DNA of 64,000 bases from Leptospira kirschneri serovar Cynopteri str. 3522 CT (GTDB lineage: Bacteria > Spirochaetota > Leptospiria > Leptospirales > Leptospiraceae): assembly GCF_000243695.2 (NCBI RefSeq), contig NZ_AHMN02000020.1:140001-204000 (forward strand). Direction: 5' to 3'. Under the pieces are notes generated by a model. It was not told the origin of the DNA, did not search any database, and saw nothing but the letters and a program-made list of their open reading frames with translations. Both the position numbers and the translations under genes were made by a program. Shown here piece by piece: positions 36,454 to 47,412 of the stretch. Position 1 is the first letter of the stretch, and each line of letters opens with the position of its first letter.

Positions 36454-36756
36454 ATGAAACTGACTTCAATTATATTATTTTTTGCGATATTTATTTCCAC
36501 GGGTTGTCAAACGGAAAAGTTTTATTGGAAACAGGAAGTGGAAAAACCTGGAAGAGTTCCAACTTATAGCGTTTACAGACATTTTTTTATCTGGGGTTTA
36601 GCACAATCCGAAGATCTGAACCTCAAGGATGCTTGTAAGGGAAAGGAAGTTTCCTACGTGGAAACTAAATACACCTTTCTTTCTTTGTTGGTGATTGTAC
36701 TTACTTATACGTTATATTCTCCTAAACTCACGAACGTTTATTGTGAGTTGGAATGA
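36454..36756 (+). CDS. Bor/Iss-like lipoprotein
   Basis: A 100-residue lipoprotein: signal with lipobox ISTGC (Cys18), then a region that follows the Bor family (PF06291 type). Family features include HHFF-like RHFFIWGLAQ (about 42-51), DACKGKEVSYVETKYTFLS with an invariant Cys, a hydrophobic stretch (LLVIVLTYTLYSP) and VYC near the end. Phage lambda Bor and E. coli Iss are outer-membrane lipoproteins linked to serum resistance; that role here is inference. A GGAAA site precedes the ATG. The stop overlaps the ATG of the barrel gene by 4 bp, so the two are co-translated. Confidence 0.8.
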   Translation: MKLTSIILFFAIFISTGCQTEKFYWKQEVEKPGRVPTYSVYRHFFIWGLAQSEDLNLKDACKGKEVSYVETKYTFLSLLVIVLTYTLYSPKLTNVYCELE

Positions 36757-37793
36757 GAATATTCTTAAAATTTTTACTCTTACTTTTTTTTCCGATCTCG
36801 GTACTGTTTGCGGGCGATTCTAAATGGATAATAGCGCCTAACGTTCAATACAATCAGGGTAGATTAATTTTTGAAACTGGTGGAGGCAATCTGATTCCTT
36901 CTTCCGATGATCATAGTTATGGCAGTGGTTCAAGACTGACTTATGCAAGGCAATATCCGCTCTTAGGTGTTAGTGCGATTTATATCAAAAAGAATTGGGA
37001 ATTTCAACTTCAAGGACATTCCACCCTCGGTTATCGAAACTCAGGAAATTTTAGAGACGAAGATTTTTATATGTTCACGCCTTCACTTTATTCCAATCGA
37101 TTTACACACTACGGTCCGCTTTACGGCTACGATCCGATTTGGGGGAATAATCGACTTACTCGGTTTTCTGGGACTAGCAATTGGTCCGATTTTGATTCTT
37201 CTTTAAAAGCGAACGATTCGATTGTTGGGTTTGATGTGAGATATTTTCCGAGTGGGGGTTCTCCTAATCCGAACGTCAAAGGTTTTGGTCTTTTTGTAAT
37301 CGGAGGATATTCTTATGAATATTTAAAATTTATTGTAAACGGGTCTTCTGGTTCACAATTGAGTTCTGGAAAGATTTACTTGGGTTATTTAAACGGAGAA
37401 AGTATTTCTTATTCCAATTCTATCAACGAGATCAAATACGGTATCGGTACTCAAACTAATTTTCAAAGATGGGGATTAGAAGTTTCATTCAGTTTCATTT
37501 CTTCGGAAATCAAATCTAGAGACTTTCATCGGTATCGAACCCTTACTTTTTTGGAATCCGCTTATGGGAAAGGATGGACTCATACGATCAAATTTAACTA
37601 TAAACTTTCAGAAAATTTAATTTTGAATTTAAATTGGACGGAATCTTTTAGGGAATTTGAAGGTAAGTCGCATGTTAAAGCGGGACTTGGGCCTGAATCT
37701 TGGTACGCTGGACTTATATCTTTCAATCAACAGTATTGGCTTTACTCCGTTCAAAATCAAGTATCACTTGGAATTTCTATTTTTCTTTTTTAA
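36753..37793 (+). CDS. Outer-membrane beta-barrel protein of unknown family
   Basis: A 346-residue protein with a signal peptide (1-20, ending LFAG). It has regular aromatic-capped amphipathic strands (for example NWEFQLQGHSTLGYR, KGFGLFVIGGYSYEYLKF, RWGLEVSFSFISSE, THTIKFNYKLSENLILNLNW) and terminates in SIFLF, a C-terminal Phe as used by the barrel-assembly machinery. I do not recognise the family. Overlap with the Bor-like lipoprotein gene suggests that the pair forms a complex or shares a role at the outer membrane. A 46-bp tandem array begins 93 bp after the stop. Confidence 0.7.
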   Translation: MRIFLKFLLLLFFPISVLFAGDSKWIIAPNVQYNQGRLIFETGGGNLIPSSDDHSYGSGSRLTYARQYPLLGVSAIYIKKNWEFQLQGHSTLGYRNSGNFRDEDFYMFTPSLYSNRFTHYGPLYGYDPIWGNNRLTRFSGTSNWSDFDSSLKANDSIVGFDVRYFPSGGSPNPNVKGFGLFVIGGYSYEYLKFIVNGSSGSQLSSGKIYLGYLNGESISYSNSINEIKYGIGTQTNFQRWGLEVSFSFISSEIKSRDFHRYRTLTFLESAYGKGWTHTIKFNYKLSENLILNLNWTESFREFEGKSHVKAGLGPESWYAGLISFNQQYWLYSVQNQVSLGISIFLF

Positions 37794-37885
37794 ACTCTAC
37801 TTTGAAACTGAAACGGTTTCTTGAACCTAAAAGTTATTTTATGTTTTTAGAATATAGAAGTTATTACATTGAAAAACTTTTTGCA

Positions 37886-38461
37886 ATTGTGGGAACTCTC
37901 ACAAAACGCAACTTTACGTGTTGATCTTGCAATTGTGGGAACTCTCACAAAACGCAACTTTACGTGTTGATCTTGCAATTGTGGGAACTCTTACAAAACG
38001 CAACTTTACAGGTTGATCTTGCAATTGTGGGAACTCTCACAAAACGCAACTTTACAAGTTGATCTTGAAATTGTGGGAACTCTCACAAAACGCAACTTTA
38101 CAAGTTGATCTTGAAATTGTGGGAACTCTCACAAAACGCAACTTTACGGGTTGATTTTGCAATTGTGGGAACTCTTACAAAACGCAACTTTACAGGTTGA
38201 TTTTGCAATTGTGGGAACTCTTACAAAACGCAACTTTACAGGTTGGTTTTGCAATTGTGGGAACTCTTACAAAACACAATTTTACAGGTTGATCTTGAAA
38301 TTGTGGGAACTCTTACAAAACACAATTTTACAGGTTGGTTTTGCAATTGTGGGAACTCTTACAAAACACAATTTTACAGGTTGATCTTGAAATTGTGGGA
38401 ACTCTTACAAAACGCAACTTTACAGGTTGATTTTGCAATTGTGGGAACTCTTACAAAACTT
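37886..38461. repeat. 46-bp tandem repeat array B (13 cores)
   Basis: ATTGTGGGAACTCTCACAAA cores start at 37886 and then every 46 bp without exception to 38438: 12 complete units plus a partial one. Each unit continues with ACGCAACTTTACGTGTTGAT-like sequence; variants (CTTACA for CTCACA; ACACAATTTT for ACGCAACTTT; TTTTGC for CTTGAA) are distributed so that neighbouring units resemble each other, a sign of local amplification. The period and core are shared with array A at 34 kb. There are no unique spacers, so this is not a CRISPR. It probably corresponds to a variable-number tandem repeat locus. Confidence 0.9.
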
Positions 38462-39241
38462 AGGTTTGTCTGTAAAATGAAGTGGAACTACTGGTAAATC
38501 CACGATTTGTGAGAGTTCCCACAGATTAAGTCGCATTACAAAATTTTAAACATTTATTTTTTATGGAAAAATCAGGTCTTATAAAACGAATCTTACGCCC
38601 AGTTCAACGTTACTCAGAATATAATAAATGTGAGTTCGACCTAATAAAACCAGGACGAATCCAGCTTGCTACAGGTAACCGGGCCGGGCTCTTTAGTTTT
38701 GGTCAGTAAATTGCATACATGGAACAACAATCGTCTTTAGTTTCAATAAAGAAGTGAGACGGCTTTAGTTTGAAAGAGTGTTCTGCTGAATTCCCACGTC
38801 TTAATCGTTTTCGCATAGGATTCTATCAAACTTACTTGAAGTGTCACTTTGTGATGAACATTCAGGCACTCAATTTTACAGAGATGAGTAAATTGATTTT
38901 GTATAATACAAGCCGTTTAAAAATTATAATTTTATAATATAATTCTACCGGAATATGATTTTTATTATGAGAAATTTTATCCCGGATTATGACTCTTTAC
39001 GGTTTACTAAACTCTATAGGACAAAATGTCTATAATTTTGCATCCGAAACGGAAAAACGTTTCAAAATATATATGATCACAGTGTAGAAATTGAATAGGA
39101 TGTATTTCGTTTTATAGAAAATGTTTCTACGATTTTGGAAATTTTTTTCCTAATTAAAAAAATGCCTATTCTTGGAAATAAATTTCCAAAGAGAAATCGA
39201 AATTTTTGGAAATAAATTTTTGAAGATTGTGGTAAAAAATC
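38462..39241. repeat. Composite repeats after array B
   Basis: No gene seen. 38455-38540 is the inverted copy of 9667-9755. 38625-38720 is a copy of the composite repeat at 15010/4381 (CGGGCCGGGCTCTTTAGTTT). 38748-38872 resembles 35965-36090. 38860-38895 is a remnant of the 15712 repeat. 38900-39241 is AT-rich with nothing recognised apart from short AATAAATTT repeats. Confidence 0.65.
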
Positions 39242-39271
39242 TAGACTGTTTTTTTCAAATTAGAGTATAAT
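39242..39271 (+). promoter_or_regulatory. Possible promoter of the FecR-like gene
   Basis: TAGACT (39242-39247), an 18-bp spacer and a perfect TATAAT (39266-39271), 27-39 bp before the candidate start codons. A consensus match only. Confidence 0.4.
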
Positions 39272-39309
39272 ACGAAAACTTATCCATAGGACGTTCAATG
39301 GGAGTTACT

Positions 39310-39930
<621 letters not shown>

Positions 39931-39939
39931 TTTTAAGTG

Positions 39940-39970
39940 CCGGATTTCCAAGTGAATCCGGTTTTTTTTT
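39940..39970 (+). terminator. Rho-independent terminator after the FecR-like gene
   Basis: Stem CCGGATT (39940-39946) / AATCCGG (39955-39961), 8-nt loop, then nine T (39962-39970). It lies 33 bp past the stop and separates this gene from purM, which starts 58 bp later and so should have its own promoter in that gap. Confidence 0.9.
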
Positions 39971-40028
39971 GTGTGCAGGAATATCGATTTTTTCAATCTA
40001 TTCTAAAAAAGAATCGGGACCTATAGGA

Positions 40029-41063
40029 ATGGAAGAAAAGATTACATATAAAAATGCCGGAGTGGATACCGAAAAAGGAAGAGAGTTCGTACAAAAAATC
40101 AAACGTAACGTAGAATCCACTCAGGGGCCGAGAGTAATCGGCGGTCTGGGCGGTTTTGCAGGGGCTTATGACGTAAGCGTTCTTAAAAAATATAAACAAC
40201 CGATTCTATTGTCCGGAACGGACGGAGTTGGAACAAAAATAGAACTCGCCCGACTTCTAAAAACTTACGACACGATAGGAATCGATCTAGTAGCGATGTG
40301 TGTAAATGACATACTCGTCTGTGGAGGAGAACCGTTTTTCTTTTTAGATTACATCGCCTGCGGAAAGTTAGATCCCGAAAAGATGGATCAGATCGTGGCC
40401 GGAATTGTACAAGGATGCAAGATGTCTAATACATCTTTGTTAGGAGGAGAAACCGCCGAACATCCAGGAACGATGAAAGAGGACGAATTTGATCTCGCCG
40501 GTTTTGTGGTAGGGGCGGTTGAAAAAGATTCGATGATAGATGGTTCTACAATTCGAACCGGAGATAAAATTTTAGGACTCGAATCCAGTGGGCCGCATAG
40601 CAACGGCTTTTCCCTCATCCGTAAACTACTTTTAAAAGAAGGAAAATATCTGCCTACCGATCCCCAGCAGGTGAAATTTTTAAAAGACTATGCGCTCAAA
40701 CCTACACGAATTTATGTATCTAGTATATTAAAACTTTTGCAACAAATTCCCGTTAAAGGAATGGTTCATGTTACGGGGGGGGGGTATCAGGAAAATGTAC
40801 CTAGAATCCTTCCGCAAGGAACTCAGTCGAAATTTTTTAAGGATAAGATTCCTTCGGGATATTTTTTCGAAAAAATCAAAAAAGATTATAAAATAGAAGA
40901 GTCGGAACTATTTGCCACTTTTAATATGGGAATCGGATATATGGTCATTGTTTCCAAAGAAAATGCAGAACTTGCAAGAAAATTTATGGAAAGTTCCGGC
41001 GAAATCGTTCACGAAATAGGAGAAATTATATCTGGAAATAAGGAAGAAGTCCAGTTCGCCTAA
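40029..41063 (+). CDS. purM: Phosphoribosylformylglycinamidine cyclo-ligase (AIR synthetase)
   Basis: A 344-residue cytoplasmic enzyme that closes the imidazole ring of AIR from FGAM with ATP, step five of purine synthesis. Signatures: ITYKNAGVDTEKG at the start, GLGGFAGAYD, SGTDGVGTKIELA, DLVAMCVNDILVCGGEPFFFLDY (ATP and substrate loop), LLGGETAEHPG, GLESSGPHSNGFSL and HVTGGGYQENVPR. The length is standard. I start at the ATG at 40029, which gives the usual N-terminus; an upstream TTG would run through the terminator tail. A run of eight G near 40778-40785 lies inside the gene and keeps the frame. Confidence 0.96.
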   Translation: MEEKITYKNAGVDTEKGREFVQKIKRNVESTQGPRVIGGLGGFAGAYDVSVLKKYKQPILLSGTDGVGTKIELARLLKTYDTIGIDLVAMCVNDILVCGGEPFFFLDYIACGKLDPEKMDQIVAGIVQGCKMSNTSLLGGETAEHPGTMKEDEFDLAGFVVGAVEKDSMIDGSTIRTGDKILGLESSGPHSNGFSLIRKLLLKEGKYLPTDPQQVKFLKDYALKPTRIYVSSILKLLQQIPVKGMVHVTGGGYQENVPRILPQGTQSKFFKDKIPSGYFFEKIKKDYKIEESELFATFNMGIGYMVIVSKENAELARKFMESSGEIVHEIGEIISGNKEEVQFA

Positions 41064-41073
41064 CGGTGTTTTT

Positions 41074-42330
41074 ATGAATAGGATTTCCGAACTGTTTCGA
41101 TCCCCCGTACTAATACTTTCCAGAAAAAATCCTTTTATGCTTTCTAGGCTTACGTTTTTTTACGTGATTTTAGGAATTGTGGGAGGACTTTTTTCGGCGG
41201 TGTTTTGGATGTTTTTAGAATATCTAATACATTTAGGTTCTACAATTTCAGAAATTTTAACCGTTCCATATATGGCAGCAGCAGGGTTGTTTATAGGATT
41301 GATCATACATTTTTTAGGTGAACCGGGAGAGATTTCATTAGTAATTGATAATATACGATTTCGGGGCGGAAAATTAGAAACGAATCAAAATCCTTCTATG
41401 GCTCTTTCTTCTATTTTGAGTATCTCCGCAGGAGGAAGCGCAGGGCCAGAGGCGCCGTTGGTGCAGATAACCGGTTCCTTTGGAAATTGGTTTGCAGAAA
41501 AACTAGGACTTACTGGAGAGGAATACAGATCTATGACGATTGCCGGAATGGCCGCTGGTTTTACATCCTTGTTCGGGTCTCCATTGGGAGGTGCGTTATT
41601 TGCACTTGAGATCTTACAGCATAAACACGTCGTGGAGTACTATAAGGCTCTACTTCCAGCATTTTTATCCAGTACTTCTGCGTTTTTCGTCTTTCTTTGG
41701 ATGACTCACGCAGGTTTACAGCCTACTTGGCAGTTTCCTCAATACGTTCCAGGAGACATTCAAGATTTCTTATATGCAATATTGTTAGGAGGGGTTGGAG
41801 CAGGGTTAGGTTGGATGTTTCATGGATTATTTTTAGTCAATCGTTGGTTTTATTCAAAAATTCCGGGACAAATTTATTGGAAAACTTTGTTAGGTGGACT
41901 TGTGTTGGGGCTGATCGCGTGGCAACTTCCACTCACTCGTTTTTTTGGACATGATCAGTTGAATCGAATTGTAGAGGGAAAATTTACGCCGATTTTTTTG
42001 GTTGTTTTGATTTTTTGGAAAACCTTTGCGATTAGTACCACTGTGGCGAGCGGTTGGAGAGGAGGGGTGATTATACCTCTATTTTTTTTAGGGGCCTGTG
42101 CAGGAAAACTTTTGTTTGGCTTTTTTCCGAGTGAGAATGAATCTTTTTTGATGATCTGCTTAATGGCCGCCGTAAACTCTTCCGTGACTAAAACACCTAT
42201 CTCTACTACGATCTTATTATCCGCACTGACCGGACTGTATAGTTTTACTCCCGTGTTGATCGCGAGTTTGAGCGGATATTTCTTATCTCCTAAAGAACCA
42301 TTTATTCCCACTCAAGGAAAAGAAAACTAG
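41074..42330 (+). CDS. ClC-family chloride channel / H+-Cl- antiporter
   Basis: A 418-residue integral membrane protein. The selectivity regions of ClC proteins are recognisable: GGSAGPEAPLVQ with the gating glutamate Glu126 (corresponding to E148 of ClC-ec1), GFTSLFGSPLGGALFALEIL, and GWRGGVIIPLFFLGACAG. VNSSVTKTPISTTILL near 368-383 is the conserved late helix. There is no CBS domain. It may exchange chloride or fluoride for protons; transporter versus channel cannot be decided. It begins 10 bp after purM and may be co-transcribed with it. Confidence 0.87.
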   Translation: MNRISELFRSPVLILSRKNPFMLSRLTFFYVILGIVGGLFSAVFWMFLEYLIHLGSTISEILTVPYMAAAGLFIGLIIHFLGEPGEISLVIDNIRFRGGKLETNQNPSMALSSILSISAGGSAGPEAPLVQITGSFGNWFAEKLGLTGEEYRSMTIAGMAAGFTSLFGSPLGGALFALEILQHKHVVEYYKALLPAFLSSTSAFFVFLWMTHAGLQPTWQFPQYVPGDIQDFLYAILLGGVGAGLGWMFHGLFLVNRWFYSKIPGQIYWKTLLGGLVLGLIAWQLPLTRFFGHDQLNRIVEGKFTPIFLVVLIFWKTFAISTTVASGWRGGVIIPLFFLGACAGKLLFGFFPSENESFLMICLMAAVNSSVTKTPISTTILLSALTGLYSFTPVLIASLSGYFLSPKEPFIPTQGKEN

Positions 42331-42422
42331 AACTGTTTAAAAAATCTATAGTTTCTGTAAACATTGTTTTGTAAGAAAAGATGAGTTGTTATAAAAATCG
42401 AAATTCAGTTTTTGTAAGCGGA

Positions 42423-43358
42423 TTACGTCTTAAGCTGTGAACTGTGTGTCGTTTGATTTCTGCCGTTTGCCTTAGAACGATAGAGCGCGCGATCTGCCTC
42501 TTCTATAATTCCTGTAGAAAGATCGGTATGATATATCGGAGCGGAATCGTTGAAATTTAGGGTTGTTATGCCGACACTGATCGTAATCGGAGAATTTTCC
42601 CAAGATTGTTTTTTAACGTTGGTCATCAAACGTTCCGCGACTTCGACCGCTTTTTCTTCATTTGTGTCGGATAACGCAACTACGAATTCTTCCCCTCCGA
42701 AACGCGCAATAAGATCGCATGTCCGAAGTGTTTCCATAAAAACTTCGGACAATCGAATTAAAACACGATCTCCCGCCGGATGACCGAATTTGTCGTTGTA
42801 GTCTTTAAAATGATCCACGTCGATCATCATGAGCGAAATCGATTTCTCCTGACGTTGCCCCAGGCGAATGAGATGATTTATTTCTTCGTTGAATGCCCTT
42901 CTGTTTTTGAGTTTTGTAAGCGGATCCGTAGATGCTTGTTCTAATAATTTGTTATTTGCTTCTTCCAAATCGGAGGCAAGTTTATTGATTTTCTGATTGG
43001 ACTCGATGATGTCCGTAATATCTCTTCCGGTCACGTAGATCCGACCGGATTCTAGATCCGGAAAAGCGGTCCATGAAAAATATTTATAAGTTCCATCGGC
43101 ACATCGGCACCGATTTTGAATCGATAGATGTGATACTCCTTCGTTTAATTGTTCAAATTCTTTTAAACTGGATTCCACGTCTTCCGGGTGTAGTAGATGG
43201 AAATGTGTACGTCCTTTTAGATCTTCATTGGTCCAACCCATGATACGTTGAAAGGATTGATTGATTTGTAAAACAACGCCGTCCATTCTTTGGATAGCAT
43301 GTAAGTCTAAGGAGTAGTTGAAAAATTTTTCATGATTGTATTCGTTTTCGTGATCCAT
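42423..43358 (-). CDS. PAS-GGDEF diguanylate cyclase, tandem paralogue 1
   Basis: A 311-residue soluble protein: PAS sensor (about 10-120; SLDLHAIQRMDG, GRDITDIIES), a coiled-coil linker (120-142), and a GGDEF domain (143-305) that makes c-di-GMP from two GTP. The metal Asp180 (MIDVD) and active site GGEEF (221-225) are intact, and the inhibitory site R212-x-x-D215 precedes GGEEF by five residues, so product inhibition is expected. It is the last gene in the seven-gene minus-strand series, closest in PAS sequence to paralogues 2 and 6. No membrane segment. Little terminator structure is seen between it and the convergent ClC gene. Confidence 0.9.
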   Translation of the reverse strand: MDHENEYNHEKFFNYSLDLHAIQRMDGVVLQINQSFQRIMGWTNEDLKGRTHFHLLHPEDVESSLKEFEQLNEGVSHLSIQNRCRCADGTYKYFSWTAFPDLESGRIYVTGRDITDIIESNQKINKLASDLEEANNKLLEQASTDPLTKLKNRRAFNEEINHLIRLGQRQEKSISLMMIDVDHFKDYNDKFGHPAGDRVLIRLSEVFMETLRTCDLIARFGGEEFVVALSDTNEEKAVEVAERLMTNVKKQSWENSPITISVGITTLNFNDSAPIYHTDLSTGIIEEADRALYRSKANGRNQTTHSSQLKT

Positions 43359-43463
43359 TCTTAATTTTCCTGGAGTTGGATTGACATAAAAAAATTGCTC
43401 TTTCCGGAATCGATACGTCCATCCGTGTTAAAAAAACGGAAAAAAATATCACATTCAAAAAAA

Positions 43464-44384
43464 TTAATATATTTGAGAACTATGAGTGGCTTTATTTCTT
43501 CCGCTAACTTTAGATTGATAAAGAGCTTTATCCGCGCTTTCGATCAAATGAGTGGGATCAACATTTAAGTGTTTTTTTTCAAAATCTATAGTGGAGATTC
43601 CTACGCTAATCGTAATGGAGCGATATTCCCAATCGAATTCTCGGACTGAGTTAAGTAATTTTTCCGTGACTTCTACCGCTTTTTCTTCATTGGTGTCGGG
43701 TAATGCGGCTACAAATTCCTCTCCACCAAAACGTCCCAATAAGTCGTTTGATCGCAAAGTGTTCTCAAAAACCTTAGCTAGACAAACCAGTACTTTATCT
43801 CCGGCGAGATGACCGAACTGATCGTTGTAAGTCTTAAAATGATCCACATCGATCATAAGAAACGAAAGAAAACTTTTCTCTTGTTGCATATATCTGAGAA
43901 GGCTATGAAGATCATTCATAAATGCTCTGCGGTTTTTCAACTTGGTCAAAGGATCGGTTGTCGCCTGTTCGAACAATAAGTCGTTTGCCTTCTTCAATTC
44001 GGTTGCAAGCTGACTGATTTGCTGATTCGCTTCGATGGTTTCTGTGATGTCTCTTCCGGTGATGTAGACGAGGCCTGCTTCTAGATCTGGATATCCGGTC
44101 CAAGCGAAATGTTTATATGTTCCATCTGCACATCGGATTCGGTTTTGAATAGAGGATCTAGGACCTCCTCCGTCTAGTTCCTCAAATTCTTTGGCGCTTC
44201 CTAAATCATCCGGATGTAATAAATGAAATGGATCACGTCCTAAAAGTTCTTCTTCTTTCCATCCGAGGATTCTTTCAAATGAGGGATTGACTGAGATCAC
44301 TGTGCCGTCCAGCCGTTGGATCGAAAACAAATCCAAAGAATAGTTGTAGAATTTTTCGAGATTGTATTCGCTTTGATAACTCAT
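43464..44384 (-). CDS. PAS-GGDEF diguanylate cyclase, tandem paralogue 2
   Basis: 306 residues from the ATG at 44384; a TTG 15 bases upstream is in frame, but GGAAA fits the ATG better. PAS (NYSLDLFSIQRLDG, GRDITETIEAN) has a slightly shorter loop after HPDD than its siblings, then the linker and GGDEF domain. LRSNDLLGRFGGEEF shows both the RxxD inhibitory site and the active GGEEF. Its PAS is very like that of paralogue 6 (shared TVISVNPSFERILGWKEEEL), which suggests a later duplication between non-adjacent members. Cytoplasmic. Confidence 0.9.
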   Translation of the reverse strand: MSYQSEYNLEKFYNYSLDLFSIQRLDGTVISVNPSFERILGWKEEELLGRDPFHLLHPDDLGSAKEFEELDGGGPRSSIQNRIRCADGTYKHFAWTGYPDLEAGLVYITGRDITETIEANQQISQLATELKKANDLLFEQATTDPLTKLKNRRAFMNDLHSLLRYMQQEKSFLSFLMIDVDHFKTYNDQFGHLAGDKVLVCLAKVFENTLRSNDLLGRFGGEEFVAALPDTNEEKAVEVTEKLLNSVREFDWEYRSITISVGISTIDFEKKHLNVDPTHLIESADKALYQSKVSGRNKATHSSQIY

Positions 44385-44471
44385 GTGACGTTTTTCCAAA
44401 AAAGAATTTATAAATAAAGTCGTTCTATACAGGTTCGCCGATTAATAAATGCGTAGATTCTTTCTATATAA

Positions 44472-45410
44472 TTACGCTTCTTTACAAGGAAGGATTCTGG
44501 AACTATGGTTTACCTGATTTCTTCCGTTTATCTTAGAATGATACAAGGCTTTGTCTGCGGATTCGATGAGATTTATAAAATGGCGGTTTTCTTCGAGAGA
44601 AGTTTTTTGTTTTTCGCCGAGGGTTGCTGCACCCACGCTGATCGTCACAGAACGTTTTTCCCAGTTGAATTCTCGTACGACGTGGATCAATCTTTCCGCG
44701 ATCTGTAAACAAGTTGTTTCCGAAGTATCGGGCATGGCGACTATGAATTCTTCTCCTCCATATCTTGCGATCACATCGTGTTGACGCAGTGTATGGGTTA
44801 AGAGAAAAGCTAGGTGAATCAAAACCTGATCTCCCGCCGGATGACCGAATTGATCGTTGTAGTTCTTGAAATGATCCGCGTCTATCATCAATAAAGAAAG
44901 AGGAGATGACTGTTTTTGAGCGACTTGAAGTAAACGATTGAGTTCTGCGTTGAATGCCCTTCTATTTTTTAACTTAGTCAAAGGGTCTGTACTTGCTTGT
45001 TCCAGTAACATATCGTTTGCTTCTTTGAGTTCCGAAGCGAGTTCACTAATTTTACGGTTGGATTCGATTACTTCCGTAATGTCTCTTGCAATTGCATAAA
45101 CCATGCCACTTTTATATTCCGGTACTGCAGTCCAAGATAGGGTTCTGTAATTTCCGTCAATTGAACGATAACGGTTTTCAAAAGATACAACTGGAGCACC
45201 TGTGGCAAGTTTGGCGGCTATTTCTTGTGTGGATGGAAGATCTTCTGGATGAAGGAATTCATATGAACCTAATCCTAACAGACGTTTTTCCGACCAACCA
45301 AAAATCCTTTCAAAGGAAGGATTCACGTGGATTACGTGACCATCGTCCATCCTGGCAATAACAAGTATGTCCAAAGAGTTGTGGAAAAATTTTTCATAAT
45401 TGTACTGCAT
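44472..45410 (-). CDS. PAS-GGDEF diguanylate cyclase, tandem paralogue 3
   Basis: A 312-residue cytoplasmic protein. Its PAS differs from most siblings: LDILVIARMDDGHVIHVNPS, GSYEFLHPEDL, and YAIARDITE rather than Y-[VI]-TGRDIT. Paralogue 7 shares these differences, so the two form a second PAS class and may sense another ligand. The catalytic part has LRQHDVIARYGGEEF, with intact inhibitory and active sites, and MIDAD at the metal position. A three-residue insertion near ENRHFINLIE extends the C-terminal part. Confidence 0.9.
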   Translation of the reverse strand: MQYNYEKFFHNSLDILVIARMDDGHVIHVNPSFERIFGWSEKRLLGLGSYEFLHPEDLPSTQEIAAKLATGAPVVSFENRYRSIDGNYRTLSWTAVPEYKSGMVYAIARDITEVIESNRKISELASELKEANDMLLEQASTDPLTKLKNRRAFNAELNRLLQVAQKQSSPLSLLMIDADHFKNYNDQFGHPAGDQVLIHLAFLLTHTLRQHDVIARYGGEEFIVAMPDTSETTCLQIAERLIHVVREFNWEKRSVTISVGAATLGEKQKTSLEENRHFINLIESADKALYHSKINGRNQVNHSSRILPCKEA

Positions 45411-45490
45411 TTGTCGGCCAATTCATTTTAAAAAAGATAAAAATATTTTGGAAGAAACTAAATTACATTCAAAAATCCTCATAAACCAGT

Positions 45491-46417
45491 TCAAGATATT
45501 TGGGAACTATGAGTGACTCTGTTTCTTCCGTTAACCTTTGAGTGGTATAACGCGCGATCCGCTTCTTCTATAATGTCTATCGAATGATCAGCGTTATTTG
45601 ATGGGTTTATTTGAGAAGTAGTAATTCCTACGCTGATCGTAACGGATCTTTTTTCCCATTTCGATTCTTCAATTACTTTAACCAATCTTTCTGCGATCTC
45701 AATCGCTTCTTTTTCGGATGTGTTTGGTAATGCTACGATAAATTCTTCTCCGCCGTATCGTGCGGTTACGTCGTCTTTTCTAAGAGTTTTTGCTAAAAGA
45801 GACGCTAGTATAGTCAGAACTTTATCTCCGGCAGGATGTCCAAATTTATCGTTATAGTCTTTGAAAAAATCTACGTCGATCATCAATAGGGAAAGAGGGC
45901 TGAGTTGTTTTTGAGACAGTTGGATTAGAGAATTTAGTTCTTCATTAAAGGCTCTTCTATTTTTCAATTTTGTCAATGGATCGGTACAAGCTTGTTCAAA
46001 TAGCTTATCGTTTGCGTCTTTGAGTTCCGCCGCTAATAGACTGATTTTACGGTTGGATTCGATTAGATCGCTGATGTCCCTTCCAGTTACATAAATTAAA
46101 CCTGCTGATAGATCCGGAGAAGCGGTCCAAGAAAAATATTTGTAGGTTCCGTCGGAACAAAGAAAACGATTTTGAAAGGCAAAAACGGGTAAACCTTGGT
46201 TTAATTTTTTAAACTCTTGAAAGGTACTTTCTCTATCTTCCGGGTGGAGTAAATGAAACGGATTTCTACCAATCAGCTCTTCTTCTCTCCAACCTAAAAG
46301 ACGTTCAAAGGCAGGGTTTACTTGTAACACGGTCCCGTCCAATCTCTGAATGGATAGTAAATCCAAAGAGTTATTTACGAGTTTTTCGAGGTCGTATTCT
46401 TTTTCAAAATTCTTCAT
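45491..46417 (-). CDS. PAS-GGDEF diguanylate cyclase, tandem paralogue 4
   Basis: A 308-residue cytoplasmic protein. PAS of the NNSLDL class (VNNSLDLLSIQRLDG, GRDISDLIES), which it shares with the adjacent paralogue 5 (also LHPEDRES/LHPEDKES and FQNR). LRKDDVTARYGGEEF carries the inhibitory RKDD and active GGEEF; MIDVD is the metal site. Gap to the upstream paralogue 5 is 25 bp, so the two are likely on one message. A recent duplication of 4 and 5 is likely from similarity, including matching spacer-edge sequence. Confidence 0.9.
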   Translation of the reverse strand: MKNFEKEYDLEKLVNNSLDLLSIQRLDGTVLQVNPAFERLLGWREEELIGRNPFHLLHPEDRESTFQEFKKLNQGLPVFAFQNRFLCSDGTYKYFSWTASPDLSAGLIYVTGRDISDLIESNRKISLLAAELKDANDKLFEQACTDPLTKLKNRRAFNEELNSLIQLSQKQLSPLSLLMIDVDFFKDYNDKFGHPAGDKVLTILASLLAKTLRKDDVTARYGGEEFIVALPNTSEKEAIEIAERLVKVIEESKWEKRSVTISVGITTSQINPSNNADHSIDIIEEADRALYHSKVNGRNRVTHSSQIS

Positions 46418-46442
46418 TTTAAAATTCCATAATATACTAATT

Positions 46443-47384
<942 letters not shown>

Positions 47385-47412
47385 GATTTTCTAGTTCCGT
47401 ATTTTAATTTTG

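Noticed and set aside
37886..38461. CRISPR array
   Set aside because: The 46-bp units repeat in full with no unique spacers, and no cas genes are nearby.
38151..38497. Short coding frames within the tandem array
   Set aside because: They are repeat translations (LQLWELLQN-type) that arise because a 46-bp unit leaves some frames open.
40778..40785. Frameshift in purM at a run of G
   Set aside because: The frame reads through the G-run correctly into HVTGGGYQENVPR, a normal PurM motif.
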